From positions 4,154,001 to 4,218,000 of the forward strand of contig NZ_CP050145.1 in assembly GCF_016767715.1 (NCBI RefSeq): 64,000 bases of DNA, read 5' to 3'. The notes under the pieces were generated by a model. That model saw only the letters and a program-made list of their open reading frames with translations. It made no database searches and was not told the origin of the DNA. A program made the position numbers and the translations under genes. Below are positions 52,964 to 63,206 of the stretch, in pieces (within the stretch, counting starts at the first letter, position 1; each line of letters opens with the position of its first letter). The stretch is from Mycobacteroides chelonae. GTDB lineage: Bacteria; Actinomycetota; Actinomycetes; Mycobacteriales; Mycobacteriaceae.

Positions 52964-53803
52964 ATGACCCTCAAGATCGACACGTCCGCTCTGCGCTACC
53001 GGCCCGGCCTGAATTTCGCCGATGTCGATACCCGTTCGACACCGGGGTTCGATGGGGCGCGAGAGGACGGCGAGGCCCTGCAGGCGGAGCTGTCCGAACG
53101 CCTGGGGCTGCTGCAAGAGATGCTGTACGCCAACGGGCGCAGCGGAGACCATCGCTCGGTGCTGCTGGTCCTGCAGGGCATGGACACCTCCGGCAAGGGA
53201 GGCATCGTCAAACATGTTGTCGGGCAAGTTGATCCGCAGGGAATTGAACATGCGAGCTTCGGGGTGCCCACCGAGGAAGAGCGTAAGCACCACTACCTGT
53301 GGCGGATTCGCAACGCGCTGCCCGCGGGTGGGCAGCTTGGGGTCTTCGACCGTTCGCACTATGAGGACGTCTTAGTGGTGCGGGTCCACGACCTGGTGCC
53401 TCCAACGGTCTGGGGCGCCCGCTACGACGAGATCAACGCCTTCGAGAAAGAGCTGACGGAGGCCGGCACGACGATCCTCAAGGTGGCACTGGTGGTATCG
53501 CTCGACGAACAGAAGAAACGCCTAGCCGAGCGCCTGGACCGGCCAGACAAGTACTGGAAGTTCAATCCCAACGACATCGACGAGCGCGCGTTCTGGCCCG
53601 CCTACCAGGAGGCCTATCAAGCGGTGCTGGAGCAGACCAGCACCGAGTACGCGCCCTGGCACGTCATTCCCTGCGACCGCAAGTGGTTCAGCAGGCTCGC
53701 GGTGACCGCACTTCTCGACGAAACACTCGATAGCCTAAATCTCTCGTGGCCGCCCGCTGATTTCGACATTGAGGAACAGAAACGCCGCCTCGCGCAAGCG
53801 TGA
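52964..53803 (+). CDS. ppk2: Polyphosphate kinase 2 family protein
   Basis: A 279-residue PPK2-type phosphotransferase (nucleotide/polyphosphate interconversion). The Walker A-like loop is LQGMDTSGKGG near residue 70, Walker B DRSHYEDVL near 125, and KFNPNDIDERAFW is the family lid segment. Such enzymes use polyphosphate to make or consume nucleoside di/triphosphates. It stands alone between TetR and umaA, in place of Rv0471c. The hairpin terminator overlaps its last codons. Confidence 0.85.
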   Translation: MTLKIDTSALRYRPGLNFADVDTRSTPGFDGAREDGEALQAELSERLGLLQEMLYANGRSGDHRSVLLVLQGMDTSGKGGIVKHVVGQVDPQGIEHASFGVPTEEERKHHYLWRIRNALPAGGQLGVFDRSHYEDVLVVRVHDLVPPTVWGARYDEINAFEKELTEAGTTILKVALVVSLDEQKKRLAERLDRPDKYWKFNPNDIDERAFWPAYQEAYQAVLEQTSTEYAPWHVIPCDRKWFSRLAVTALLDETLDSLNLSWPPADFDIEEQKRRLAQA

Positions 53804-53812
53804 GACGGCGTT
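53781..53812. terminator. Bidirectional terminator hairpin between ppk2 and umaA
   Basis: A stem of about 15 pairs with one mismatch and one GT pair around an AA loop (arms AACGCCG...CGC and GCG...CGGCGTT). It overlaps the ppk2 stop and lies 17 bases past the umaA stop, so it can serve both convergent genes. Confidence 0.65.
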
Positions 53813-53828
53813 GACCTGTTAAGTCTCG

Positions 53829-54698
<870 letters not shown>

Positions 54699-54772
54699 TT
54701 ACTACAGCACCTAATTCCCATCACATTTTGGCTACTCTGTACTGGACGGCACCCTAGCATGGTCAACTGTGC

Positions 54773-55432
54773 CTACCTCTTAGGAACGGCCACCGGCCAG
54801 TCCAACTGCCTCAACAGCGCCCGGGCCGCCCCCTCTACCAGTTGAGCATCCTCTGTGACCCCCAGAACGCGCAAGGTCGCGTCCGCCAACGCCTCCGGAG
54901 AGATCGAATCACCGTCGGCACGAAGCATGATTACCGACTCGACGAGCCGGAAAGGTAGCCGCTCCACCCCATCACGGATCATGTCCGCGCGGCCGGCCGC
55001 CGCCGCCAGATCCTGATAGTGCATGCGGAGCTGGTCCCGCTTGCCCCGGAACACCGCGAATCGGTCGGTACGCAGATCGGGTAGTAGATAGAGCGCACCC
55101 AGGTTCCATCGGCTCGCCGCCAGCTGGGCGGCATCGGCCAGCGCCAGCGCGTACAGACGCACGACCGGCGGCTCCGGACGGTCGGCAATCAGTCCCGCGT
55201 AGTGCAGGGGCTGGTCGATCGTCATCGCCAGCAGCGCATCGAGGATGTCGTCCTTGGTCTTGAAGTGGTAATACAGCGAGGCCTGCTGCACGCCCACCGA
55301 CTCGGCGATGCGCCGGGTGGTGGTTGCCGCGAACCCATCGGTGGTGAACAACTCGGCCGAGGCGTCGAGAATCTCGTCGCGGGTGGTTTTTCCCTCGCGA
55401 ATAGGACTAGTGCGCCGCGGTCGTCCTGACAT
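54773..55432 (-). CDS. TetR-family regulator of the permease/deiminase operon
   Basis: A 219-residue TetR protein with HTH at about residues 15-65 (TRDEILDASAELFTTDGFAATTTRRIAESVGVQQASLYYHFKTK). It is divergent from the permease operon; between them are CGTTTC/GAAACG inverted and repeated elements (near 55489-55552), probably its operators. The ligand may be the imported nitrogen compound. ATG 55432 is the obvious start. Confidence 0.85.
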   Translation of the reverse strand: MSGRPRRTSPIREGKTTRDEILDASAELFTTDGFAATTTRRIAESVGVQQASLYYHFKTKDDILDALLAMTIDQPLHYAGLIADRPEPPVVRLYALALADAAQLAASRWNLGALYLLPDLRTDRFAVFRGKRDQLRMHYQDLAAAAGRADMIRDGVERLPFRLVESVIMLRADGDSISPEALADATLRVLGVTEDAQLVEGAARALLRQLDWPVAVPKR

Positions 55433-55692
55433 TGTGCCGACCCTTCCATGTACCGCTCGGCAACGCCTTCATTCCATCGGGTGGTGAGCGTTTCGTCATC
55501 GCTGCGACATCTGTGAAACGACAATGTTACACCGCGCCCACGTTCCGAAACGGCACTGTCACCCATGCGTACCGGGCGCCCGTCAGACTTACTTACCTAT
55601 CGCATGACAGATATTTCTTCCCACATAGACGTGGGTTTTCCAACCCACACAGGGCGCATAAACGGTGCCCGAGGACCGACTTGGGAGTGCCC
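55433..55692 (+). promoter_or_regulatory. Control region and structured leader of the permease operon
   Basis: It contains GAAACG-type repeats near the TetR start and, closer to the permease, CCCAC (55620-55624), GTGGGTT (55631-55637) and AACCCAC (55642-55648), where the middle segment can pair with either neighbour, plus a hairpin GGGCGC/GTGCCC (55652-55670). This could act as an attenuator. No guanidine-I riboswitch signature was recognised. Confidence 0.45.
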
Positions 55693-57243
55693 ATGAACGC
55701 CCCGACGGCCACCGAATCCGCGGCCCGGTCCGCGGCGAGCATCGCCGGCTCCGACTCCGACGACCTTGCCGCATTCGGCTACAAACCTCAGCTACACCGA
55801 AGCCTTGGCAAATTCGCATCCTTCGCAGCCGGATTCTCGTTCGTCTCGATCTTGACGACGATCTTCCAGCTGTTCGCATTCGGGTTCAGCTTCGGCGGCC
55901 CGGCCTTCTTCTGGACCTGGCCGATCGTCTTCGCCGGGCAGTACATGGTGGCGCTGAACTTCGCCGAACTCGCGGCGCGCTACCCCATCTCCGGGGCCAT
56001 CTATCAATGGGCCCGCCGGCTCGGCGGTGCCGTGGTGGGCTGGTTCGCGGGCTGGTTCATGATCATCGCCCAGATCGTGACCGCATCCGCGGCGGCCATC
56101 GCCCTGCAGGTGGTCCTGCCGACGATCTGGAGCGGATTCCAGCTCATCGGCACCGACTCCTCGTTGACGAGTGTCAGCGGCGCCTCGAACGCGGTGTTGT
56201 TGGGATCGCTGCTTCTGGTCGCGACCACGGCAATCAACGCCGTCGGGGTCAACTGGATGTCCCGCATCAACTCCATCGGCGTCACCTGTGAGATCGTCGG
56301 CGTGGTCGCCGTGGTGGGCATGCTCTTCGCCAGCGCCGAACGCGGTCCGAGCGTGGTGCTACACACCAGCGAGGCCGGCAGCGGCTATCCGTGGGCATTC
56401 CTGGCAGCGGGACTCATGGCCGCTTATGTGCTTGTCGGATTCGGTTCGGCCAGTGAACTCGCCGAGGAAACCCGGAACCCCCGCCGGGTCGCCCCGCGCA
56501 CCATCTTGTCCGCGATCGTGGTGTCGGCGATCGGCGGGGCGCTGATGATTCTGGGCGCCCTGATGGCCGCCCCCAGCCTGACCGACGGCCAGCTCGCCAC
56601 CGGCGGCCTACCTTATGTATTGGACAGCAAGCTGGCCTCCCCCTTCGGCACCCTGCTGCTCGTCGACGTGGCGATCGCGGTGTTTGTCTGCACCCTGGCC
56701 ATCCAGACCGCGGCCTCACGCTTGATGTTCTCGATGGCCCGCGACGGCAAGCTGCCGTTCTCCTCCGTGCTCTCGCATGTGAACCCACGAACCGGCACAC
56801 CCATCGCACCAGCGGTGGTGGTCGGTGTGTGCTGTGTGTTGATCCTGGTTGTCAATTTCGGCAATGCCGCACTGTTCACGAGCCTCTGCAGCGTCTGTAT
56901 CGCATTGATCTACCTCGCCTACCTGATGGTCACCACTCCGTTATTGTTGCGCCGCTTGGGCATCGGCGGCAGCAAGTGGGATGCGAATGTGGGTCAGACC
57001 GATGCCGACGGACGAAAGCTCTTCTCTCTCGGACGATTCGGGCTCCCGATTAACATCCTTGCCGTCTGCTACGGCGCCTTCATGGTGCTCAACCTGTCCT
57101 GGCCGCGCGCGGCCGTTTTCGATCCGACCGGCACACACCCCTACCTGGTGTGGATAGCTCCGATCTGTATCGCCGCGGTGCTCATCGCCGGGATCGCGGC
57201 CTATCCGCGACGTGCCGATTCCACCACCGAGGAGCTCTCCTGA
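55693..57243 (+). CDS. APC-superfamily amino acid/polyamine-type permease
   Basis: A 516-residue transporter with about 12 membrane segments, of the amino-acid-polyamine-organocation type (AFFWTWPIVFAGQYMVALNFAELAARYPISGAIYQWARRLGG). It begins at ATG 55693 with GGGAG 5 bases before. Its stop shares one base with the start of the DUF1989 gene. The partners suggest it imports a nitrogen-rich compound such as guanidine or a urea-like solute; this is inference. Comparable permeases occur in urea-carboxylase gene clusters. Confidence 0.85.
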   Translation: MNAPTATESAARSAASIAGSDSDDLAAFGYKPQLHRSLGKFASFAAGFSFVSILTTIFQLFAFGFSFGGPAFFWTWPIVFAGQYMVALNFAELAARYPISGAIYQWARRLGGAVVGWFAGWFMIIAQIVTASAAAIALQVVLPTIWSGFQLIGTDSSLTSVSGASNAVLLGSLLLVATTAINAVGVNWMSRINSIGVTCEIVGVVAVVGMLFASAERGPSVVLHTSEAGSGYPWAFLAAGLMAAYVLVGFGSASELAEETRNPRRVAPRTILSAIVVSAIGGALMILGALMAAPSLTDGQLATGGLPYVLDSKLASPFGTLLLVDVAIAVFVCTLAIQTAASRLMFSMARDGKLPFSSVLSHVNPRTGTPIAPAVVVGVCCVLILVVNFGNAALFTSLCSVCIALIYLAYLMVTTPLLLRRLGIGGSKWDANVGQTDADGRKLFSLGRFGLPINILAVCYGAFMVLNLSWPRAAVFDPTGTHPYLVWIAPICIAAVLIAGIAAYPRRADSTTEELS

Positions 57244-58076
57244 TGACCACCGCTACCACCAAGGGAGCGCGCGACCACGCCCGCGCACAAGCAGGCCAGA
57301 TCACCGACGCGATGCCGGTGCTGCCCGCCTCGAACTGGCCCTGGCCCCCCAGCGATATCACCGCGTCGGCCCTGATTTGGGCTGAGACCGTCCCCGGCGG
57401 CCGGTACGCAGGCAAGGTGCTCGGACGCGGCACTCGACTCCGGCTCACCGACGTCACCGGCTCGGCGTGCGTGAGCGTAGCGCTGCTGCGCGCCGATGCC
57501 CCATGGGAGCGGCTCAACGTCGCCGACACCGTCAAGGTGCCGTGGCAGGCTTATCTCGGCACCGGGCATCCCCTGCTCTCGGATCAGGGCCGAGTGCTGG
57601 CCACCATCGTCGCCGACAGCTCCGGACATCACGACACCTTCTGCGGAACCAGCACGCTGACCGCGAATACCGCCAAATATGGTGCAGGCGATCTCTATTC
57701 GAAGAGCCCCGCAGGGCGTGAGCTGTTCACATTGGCCGCCGCAAAACATGGGTTGGCTCCGCGTGACATCGGTCCATCGGTGTCGTTCTTCCACGGGGTA
57801 CGTGCCGAGGCCGACGGCGCACTACACAGCACCGGCACCGCTGGCGCGGGGGCGGCGGTGGATCTGCTGATCCACCTGCCGGTGATCGCCCTGCTGGTGA
57901 ACACCGCCCACCCCCTCGATCCGTCGGAGACCTTCGACACCGGGCCCGTCCAGGTGCTGGCCTGGCCCGCGCTCGATGAGTTGACCAACCTGCCCAACAA
58001 CGATCCGGAATACCAACGTGCGGTGCTCAACACCGAAGACGCTTGGGCCGCCGCCCGGAACGGAGGAACACTGTGA
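57243..58076 (+). CDS. DUF1989 protein, predicted carboxyguanidine deiminase subunit
   Basis: A 277-residue urea-carboxylase-associated (DUF1989) protein, starting at ATG 57243. Conserved parts are VTGSACVSVALLRADAPWERLNVADTVKVPWQ, SSGHHDTFCGTSTLTANTAKYG and VSFFHGVRAE. In other bacteria the paired DUF1989 proteins have been described as carboxyguanidine deiminase (CgdAB), converting carboxyguanidine to allophanate. Its stop overlaps the GTG of the second DUF1989 gene, so a hetero-oligomer is likely. The Cys in CGTS may take part in metal or substrate binding. Confidence 0.8.
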   Translation: MTTATTKGARDHARAQAGQITDAMPVLPASNWPWPPSDITASALIWAETVPGGRYAGKVLGRGTRLRLTDVTGSACVSVALLRADAPWERLNVADTVKVPWQAYLGTGHPLLSDQGRVLATIVADSSGHHDTFCGTSTLTANTAKYGAGDLYSKSPAGRELFTLAAAKHGLAPRDIGPSVSFFHGVRAEADGALHSTGTAGAGAAVDLLIHLPVIALLVNTAHPLDPSETFDTGPVQVLAWPALDELTNLPNNDPEYQRAVLNTEDAWAAARNGGTL

Positions 58077-58681
58077 CAAGCACGGTTCTCGACGAAGTCG
58101 TCCCTGCCCGTGCCCCGTGGAGCGCTGTCGTCGCCGCCGGGAACGTGCTCACGATCATCGACCTGAAGGGCAACCAGGCCGTCGACACCCTGTTGTATTG
58201 GGCAACCGACACCGCAGTGCGTTATTCGGCACAGGCGACCATCGCTGCGCAGTCAAACCTGTTCCTGCGCAGTGGAACAGTGCTGCGCGCAGAAGACGGC
58301 AGTCCGCTGATGACCATCGTGGAGGACGAAGTCGGCAGCCACGACACCATCGGTGGAGCATGCTCGCAGGAATCGAACACCCTGCGTTACGGCCACCACA
58401 CCAAACACCAGCACGCGTGTGTGGAGAATTTTCTGCTGGAAGGCGCCAAGTGGGGCCTGGGTAAACGAGACCTGGTGTCCAACATCAACTTCTATATGAA
58501 CGTGCCGGTGGATGAGGACGGGACACTGGGGATTGTCGACGGTCTTTCGGCACCGGGAAAGAAGATCAAACTCCGGGCCGAGGTCGACACCCTGGTGCTG
58601 GTATCGAACTGCCCGCAGATCAACAACCCGTGCAACGGATTCGATCCCACGCCGGTGCGAATGGTGGTGGAGAGCGCATGA
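58073..58681 (+). CDS. DUF1989 protein, second predicted carboxyguanidine deiminase subunit
   Basis: A 202-residue DUF1989 protein with GTG start at 58073 and CGGAGG 7 bases before. Features include NQAVDTLLYW, GSHDTIGGACSQESNTLRYGHHTKHQHACVENF and the ending NCPQINNPCNGFDPTPVRMVV, hallmark of the urea-amidolyase-associated family; several Cys and His can bind metal. It is coupled to the first DUF1989 gene and, by ATGA, to the carboxyltransferase gene. Probable second subunit of the deiminase. Confidence 0.8.
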   Translation: MTSTVLDEVVPARAPWSAVVAAGNVLTIIDLKGNQAVDTLLYWATDTAVRYSAQATIAAQSNLFLRSGTVLRAEDGSPLMTIVEDEVGSHDTIGGACSQESNTLRYGHHTKHQHACVENFLLEGAKWGLGKRDLVSNINFYMNVPVDEDGTLGIVDGLSAPGKKIKLRAEVDTLVLVSNCPQINNPCNGFDPTPVRMVVESA

Positions 58682-60669
58682 GCACCATGACGGTCACCGC
58701 ACCCGGCATGCTTACGACGGTGCAGGACTGGCCCGGACGCACCGGGTACTGGCAGGTGGGTGTGCCACCGTCCGGCCCGATGGACGACCTGTCGTTCCGG
58801 CTCGGCAACAAGGCCGTCGGCAACCCCGAGGGCGCCGCGGGACTGGAGGCGACGCTCGCCGGTCCCACCCTGCGTTTCGCCGAAGACACGCTTGTCTGCG
58901 TGACTGGCGCACCGGCACCGGTGACCCTCAACGGCACGCCGGTCCCCCAATGGCGTGCCATCACCGTTCCCGCTGGCGGCACGCTGTCGGTGGGTGCCGC
59001 GGCCGACACCGGCATGCGGATCTACGTACTGATCGCCGGCGGTATCGAGGTGCCGCACTTCCTGGGCAGCGCGGCCACCTTCACCCTCGGCGGGTTCGGC
59101 GGTCCAGCGGGACGTGCCCTGGCCGCCGGGGATGTCCTCCCGCTGGGCCACTCCGACGGCACCGAACCGCAATGCATTCCCGGTGACGCGCAACCGGCCA
59201 TCGGCCATCACTGGGAGCTCGCGGTCACCGAGGGGCCACACGGCGCACCCGACTTCTTCACCCGCAGCGATATCGACGAACTGCTGTCCACCGACTACGA
59301 GGTCCACTTCAACTCCGACCGCACCGGGGTGCGCCTCATCGGCCCCAAACCTCAATGGGCGCGCACCGATGGTGGCGAGGCTGGCCTGCATCCGTCGAAC
59401 ATCCATGACAATGCGTATTCGATTGGCGCCCTGGACTTCACCGGCGACACCCCCATTCTGCTCGGCCCCGATGGCCCCAGTCTGGGCGGGTTCGTCTGCC
59501 CGGTCACGGTGGTTTCGGCCGACCGGTGGAAGCTGGGTCAGCTGCGCGCCGGCGATACCCTCCGGTTCGTCAGAATCGAGGCCTCCCGCAGCGCATCGCT
59601 GCGCTCGATCGGTATCGATCGGCGTGGGCACTGGCCCTCGGTGTTCTCCACTCGTGGCGACGGCGACGACGGCGTACTGGCCTACCGTCCGGCGCGTGAG
59701 GACGCACCCGATGTGACGTACCGGCGCAGCGGCGATGACAACATTCTGGTCGAATATGGCGACATCACACTGGATTTGGCCCTACGCGCGCGCGTCCACG
59801 CATTGCACCAGCGGCTCGAGGACACCCACACCAACGGCATCGTCGATCTGACTCCGGGCATCCGTTCGCTACAGGTGCACTTCGATCCCGACAGGCTGCC
59901 CATGGGCAAGGTGCTAGGGCTACTGGACGATATCGACGAGCATCTGCCCGCCTCCGACGAGCTGGTGGTGCCCAGCCGCCGGGTGGCCATGCCCCTATCG
60001 TGGGACGACCCCTCGGCCCGCGACGCCATGGAGCGCTACCGCCTGGGTGTGCGCGCGGACGCCCCGTGGATGCCATGGAACATCGAATTCATCAGGCGCA
60101 TCAATGGCCTGGACACTGTCGACGATGTCTATCGCACGGTGTACGACGCGTCATATCTAGTGCTGGGTCTGGGTGATGTTTACCTGGGCGCACCCGTGGC
60201 CACCCCCGTCGATCCCCGGCATCGCCTGGTGACCACCAAGTACAACCCGGCGCGTACCTGGACCCCCGAGAACGCCGTCGGTATCGGCGGGGCGTATCTG
60301 TGCATCTACGGTATGGAGGGACCCGGCGGATATCAGCTGGTGGGGCGGACCGTACAGATCTGGAACCATCGGCACCCGGACAACGCCGGCGCGTTCGAAC
60401 CCGGGACGCCGTGGCTGCTGCGGTTCTTCGACCAGATCAGCTGGTACCCGGTGAACTCCGAGGAGCTGCTCGAGCTGCGCGACGAGCTTGCCACCGGACG
60501 CGGCACCGGCGGCGTCACGATCACCGACGGTGAGTTCTCCATGGCGGAATACTCGACGTTCCTTGCCCAAAACGCGACGTCAATAGGCGAGTTCCGCGAT
60601 CACCAACGCTCGGCATACGCGGCCGAGCGCGAAGCATGGAGCACTGCGGGCGAATTCGCCCGAGTCTAG
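58678..60669 (+). CDS. Carboxyltransferase-domain protein, part of a urea/guanidine carboxylase
   Basis: A 663-residue protein with an AHS2/KipA-type domain (residues about 5-300, MTVTAPGMLTTVQDWPGRTGYWQVGVPPSGPMDD) and an AHS1/KipI-type domain (about 340-600). It ends in YSTFLAQNATSIGEFRDHQRSAYAAEREAW, the segment that in urea carboxylase precedes the biotin-carrier domain. A full urea or guanidine carboxylase is about 1200 residues, with an N-terminal biotin-carboxylase and a C-terminal biotinyl domain; both are absent here and not encoded next to it. It may use a carboxylase encoded elsewhere, or act like 5-oxoprolinase PxpBC subunits. Starts at ATG overlapping the previous stop. Confidence 0.75.
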   Translation: MSTMTVTAPGMLTTVQDWPGRTGYWQVGVPPSGPMDDLSFRLGNKAVGNPEGAAGLEATLAGPTLRFAEDTLVCVTGAPAPVTLNGTPVPQWRAITVPAGGTLSVGAAADTGMRIYVLIAGGIEVPHFLGSAATFTLGGFGGPAGRALAAGDVLPLGHSDGTEPQCIPGDAQPAIGHHWELAVTEGPHGAPDFFTRSDIDELLSTDYEVHFNSDRTGVRLIGPKPQWARTDGGEAGLHPSNIHDNAYSIGALDFTGDTPILLGPDGPSLGGFVCPVTVVSADRWKLGQLRAGDTLRFVRIEASRSASLRSIGIDRRGHWPSVFSTRGDGDDGVLAYRPAREDAPDVTYRRSGDDNILVEYGDITLDLALRARVHALHQRLEDTHTNGIVDLTPGIRSLQVHFDPDRLPMGKVLGLLDDIDEHLPASDELVVPSRRVAMPLSWDDPSARDAMERYRLGVRADAPWMPWNIEFIRRINGLDTVDDVYRTVYDASYLVLGLGDVYLGAPVATPVDPRHRLVTTKYNPARTWTPENAVGIGGAYLCIYGMEGPGGYQLVGRTVQIWNHRHPDNAGAFEPGTPWLLRFFDQISWYPVNSEELLELRDELATGRGTGGVTITDGEFSMAEYSTFLAQNATSIGEFRDHQRSAYAAEREAWSTAGEFARV

Positions 60670-60670
60670 C

Positions 60671-60719
60671 AAGTGAGCGCCCCGAACCCCTCGCTCGCGA
60701 ATACCGGGGCGTGTCACTT
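60671..60719 (+). terminator. Terminator of the permease/deiminase operon
   Basis: Inverted repeat AAGTGA-G-CGCCCCG ... CGGGGCG-TG-TCACTT starting two bases after the carboxyltransferase stop, followed by T residues. Confidence 0.65.
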
Positions 60720-60814
60720 TGCTGTCTGAATTAACCATCCCTGGCGATCTTGGTCAAGAGAAATGGGCACACCGACATTTCCAGGGGCCGAGAGCGACGC
60801 TGTCGCCAAACACG

Positions 60815-60874
60815 GCGAGGGCGCACCGTTCGCACACAATCGGGCTGAGATCTGTGCGTACGGTGCGCCCTCGC
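60815..60874 (-). terminator. Large hairpin after fadB2
   Basis: A perfect 15-base arm pair (60815-60829/60860-60874) plus an inner 6-base pair (CGCACA/TGTGCG) with a 16-base loop, 14 bases past the fadB2 stop. No clear T-tract. Confidence 0.6.
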
Positions 60875-60887
60875 GCTGTGGGGTGGC

Positions 60888-61757
60888 TTACTTAGCCTTG
60901 TATTCGTAGAACCCGACGCCACTCTTCTTGCCAAGGCGCCCGGCCTCGACCATCCGGAGCAACAGCGGCGGAGCCGCATACAGCGGCTCCTTGTACTCGT
61001 CGTACATCGAATCGGCGATGAGCTTGAGGGTGTCCAGGCCCACCAGGTCCGAAAGGCGCAGCGGTCCCATCGGGTGCGAGAGCCCCGCCACGACCGCCTT
61101 GTCGATGTCTTCGACTGTGGCAAAACCAGATTCGGCCATCCGGATGGCCGCCAACAGGTAGGGAACCAGCAGGAAGTTGACCACGAAACCGGAGCGATCG
61201 GCGGCACGGACAACCTGCTTACCCAGCACCTCGCTGGCGAAGGCCTCGGTGCGCGCGGCTGCCTCGGGCGTGGTCACCAGCGTCGAGATGAGCTCGACGA
61301 GCGGCAGGACCGGCACCGGGTTGAAGAAGTGCAGCCCCAGCACGCGGCCTGGATTCTTGGTCGCCGCAGCGATCTTCATGATCGGGATGCTGGAGGTGTT
61401 CGACGCGAGAACCGCATCGGGATCGGTGATCACCTCGTCGAGCTTGGCGAAGATCGAGGATTTGATGGACTCGTCCTCGATGACCGCTTCGATGACCAGC
61501 TGACGATCAGAGAAGTCGGCCAGATCGGTGGTGAACTTCAGGTTGGCGACGGCGGCATCGCGCTCACGCTCGGTGATCTTCCCCGCGGAGACACCGCGGT
61601 CCAGCGACTTGGTGATGCGGTCGCGACCGGCAGTCGTCAGCGCCTCGGTGGTCTCGAACACCAGGACGTCGACACCGGCACGTGCCGATACCTCGGCGAT
61701 ACCCGCGCCCATCTGTCCGGCGCCGATAACTCCTACGCGCGTGATTCCATCCGTCAT
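60888..61757 (-). CDS. fadB2: 3-hydroxybutyryl-CoA dehydrogenase
   Basis: A 289-residue enzyme oxidising 3-hydroxyacyl-CoA with NAD. The N-terminal Rossmann motif GAGQMG (residues 11-16), ASNTSSIPI, the catalytic His in GLHFFNPVPVLPLVE (near 139) and the C-terminal GLGKKSGVGFYEY are all present. It follows the isocitrate lyase gene on the same strand, with a hairpin between them, as fadB2 (Rv0468) does in M. tuberculosis. Role in beta-oxidation or butanoate metabolism. Confidence 0.95.
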   Translation of the reverse strand: MTDGITRVGVIGAGQMGAGIAEVSARAGVDVLVFETTEALTTAGRDRITKSLDRGVSAGKITERERDAAVANLKFTTDLADFSDRQLVIEAVIEDESIKSSIFAKLDEVITDPDAVLASNTSSIPIMKIAAATKNPGRVLGLHFFNPVPVLPLVELISTLVTTPEAAARTEAFASEVLGKQVVRAADRSGFVVNFLLVPYLLAAIRMAESGFATVEDIDKAVVAGLSHPMGPLRLSDLVGLDTLKLIADSMYDEYKEPLYAAPPLLLRMVEAGRLGKKSGVGFYEYKAK

Positions 61758-61804
61758 CTTCGTGCTACTCCCTGAACATCGTTGTTAGTTTTGACTTTCC
61801 AGCA

Positions 61805-61844
61805 CACAGGCCCCGCCCAACGGGATACGTGGGCGGGGCCTGTG
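61805..61844 (-). terminator. Hairpin between isocitrate lyase and fadB2
   Basis: Perfect 15-base arms CACAGGCCCCGCCCA and complement with a 10-base loop, 70 bases after the isocitrate lyase stop. It may terminate or attenuate transcription before fadB2. Confidence 0.65.
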
Positions 61845-61913
61845 CTGTCAACTCAGTGGGTCACACCGAGAGTCTTGACGTGGGCGCATTGCCCGGCTAG
61901 AGCTCGGCTCTGC

Positions 61914-63206
61914 TTAGTGGAACTGACCCTCTTCGGTCGAGCCCTTCAGCGCCGCGGTCGAGGTGTTCGGGTCCACGGTGGTGGCGATCCGGTCGAAGTA
62001 GCCGGCGCCGACCTCACGCTGGTGCTTGGTGGCGGTGTAGCCACGAGCCTCAGCCGCGAACTCGCGCTCCTGCAGATCGACGTAGGCGGTCATGCCCTCG
62101 CGGGCGTAGCCGTAAGCCAGGTCGAACATCGAGTAGTTCAGGGCGTGGAAGCCGGCCAGGGTGATGAACTGGAACTTGAAGCCCATGGCACCCAGCTCCT
62201 TCTGGAACTTGGCGATGGTCGAGTCGTCCAGCGCCTGCTTCCAGTTGAAGGACGGGCTGCAGTTGTAGGACAGCAGCTGGTCCGGGAAGTCGGCCTTGAC
62301 GGCCTCGGCGAACTTGCGGGCGACCTCCAGGTCCGGCACACCGGTCTCCATCCAGATGAGGTCGGCGTAGGGAGCGTAGGCCTTGGCACGCGCGATACAG
62401 GGCTCGATGCCCTTCTGCACGTTGTAGAAGCCCTCGGAGGTGCGCTCACCGGTGACGAACGGCTTGTCGCGGTCGTCCACATCGGAGGTGATGAGGGTGG
62501 CGGCCTCGGCGTCGGTACGGGCGATGACGACGGTCGGGGTGTTGGCGACGTCAGCGGCCAGGCGCGCGGAGGTCAGGGTGCGGATGTGCTGCTGGGTGGG
62601 GATCAGCACCTTGCCACCGAGGTGGCCGCACTTCTTCTCCGAGGCCAGCTGGTCCTCCCAGTGGGTACCGGCGGCACCCGCGGCGATCATGGCCTTCTGC
62701 AGCTCGTAGACGTTCAGGGCGCCACCGAAACCGGCTTCACCGTCGGCGACGATCGGCACCAACCAGTTGTCGACGCTGGTGTCACCCTCGACGCGGGCGA
62801 TCTCGTCGGCACGCAGCAGGGCGTTGTTGATGCGGCGAACCACGGCCGGCACCGAGTTGGCCGGGTACAGGCTCTGGTCTGGGTAGGTGTGGCCGGAGAG
62901 GTTGGCGTCACCGGCAACCTGCCAACCCGACAGGTAGATGGCCTTGAGGCCGGCACGGACCTGCTGCACGGCCATGTTGCCAGTCAGCGCGCCCAGCGCG
63001 TTGATGTACGAGTCGTCGTCCTTGGTGACGGCGTCCCACAGGATTTCCGCGCCACGGCGGGCCAGGGTGTTCTCCTCGACGACGCTGCCCTGCAGCTCTT
63101 CGACCTGGGCGGCGGTGTAGTCGCGGGTGATGCCCTTCCAGCGGGGGTTGGTGTCCCAGTCCTGCTGGATTTCGGCCGCGGTGCGCGGCTTGCCGACATT
63201 CGACAT
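61914..63206 (-). CDS. icl1: Isocitrate lyase (glyoxylate shunt)
   Basis: A 430-residue enzyme cleaving isocitrate to glyoxylate and succinate. The catalytic motif is KKCGHLGG (near residue 190) with PVPTQQH, and [20 protein letters not shown] starts the family. Length fits the short prokaryotic ICL1 form. In mycobacteria ICL1 also serves the methylcitrate cycle. The ATG at 63206 has GAGGAG 7 bases before. Upstream 270 bases hold several repeats, probably its regulatory region. Confidence 0.95.
   Translation of the reverse strand: MSNVGKPRTAAEIQQDWDTNPRWKGITRDYTAAQVEELQGSVVEENTLARRGAEILWDAVTKDDDSYINALGALTGNMAVQQVRAGLKAIYLSGWQVAGDANLSGHTYPDQSLYPANSVPAVVRRINNALLRADEIARVEGDTSVDNWLVPIVADGEAGFGGALNVYELQKAMIAAGAAGTHWEDQLASEKKCGHLGGKVLIPTQQHIRTLTSARLAADVANTPTVVIARTDAEAATLITSDVDDRDKPFVTGERTSEGFYNVQKGIEPCIARAKAYAPYADLIWMETGVPDLEVARKFAEAVKADFPDQLLSYNCSPSFNWKQALDDSTIAKFQKELGAMGFKFQFITLAGFHALNYSMFDLAYGYAREGMTAYVDLQEREFAAEARGYTATKHQREVGAGYFDRIATTVDPNTSTAALKGSTEEGQFH

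Noticed and set aside
55560..55690. Guanidine-I (ykkC) riboswitch before the permease
   Set aside because: Gene content suggested it, but the conserved GGTCCGAGAG and ACACGG-type segments are not present.
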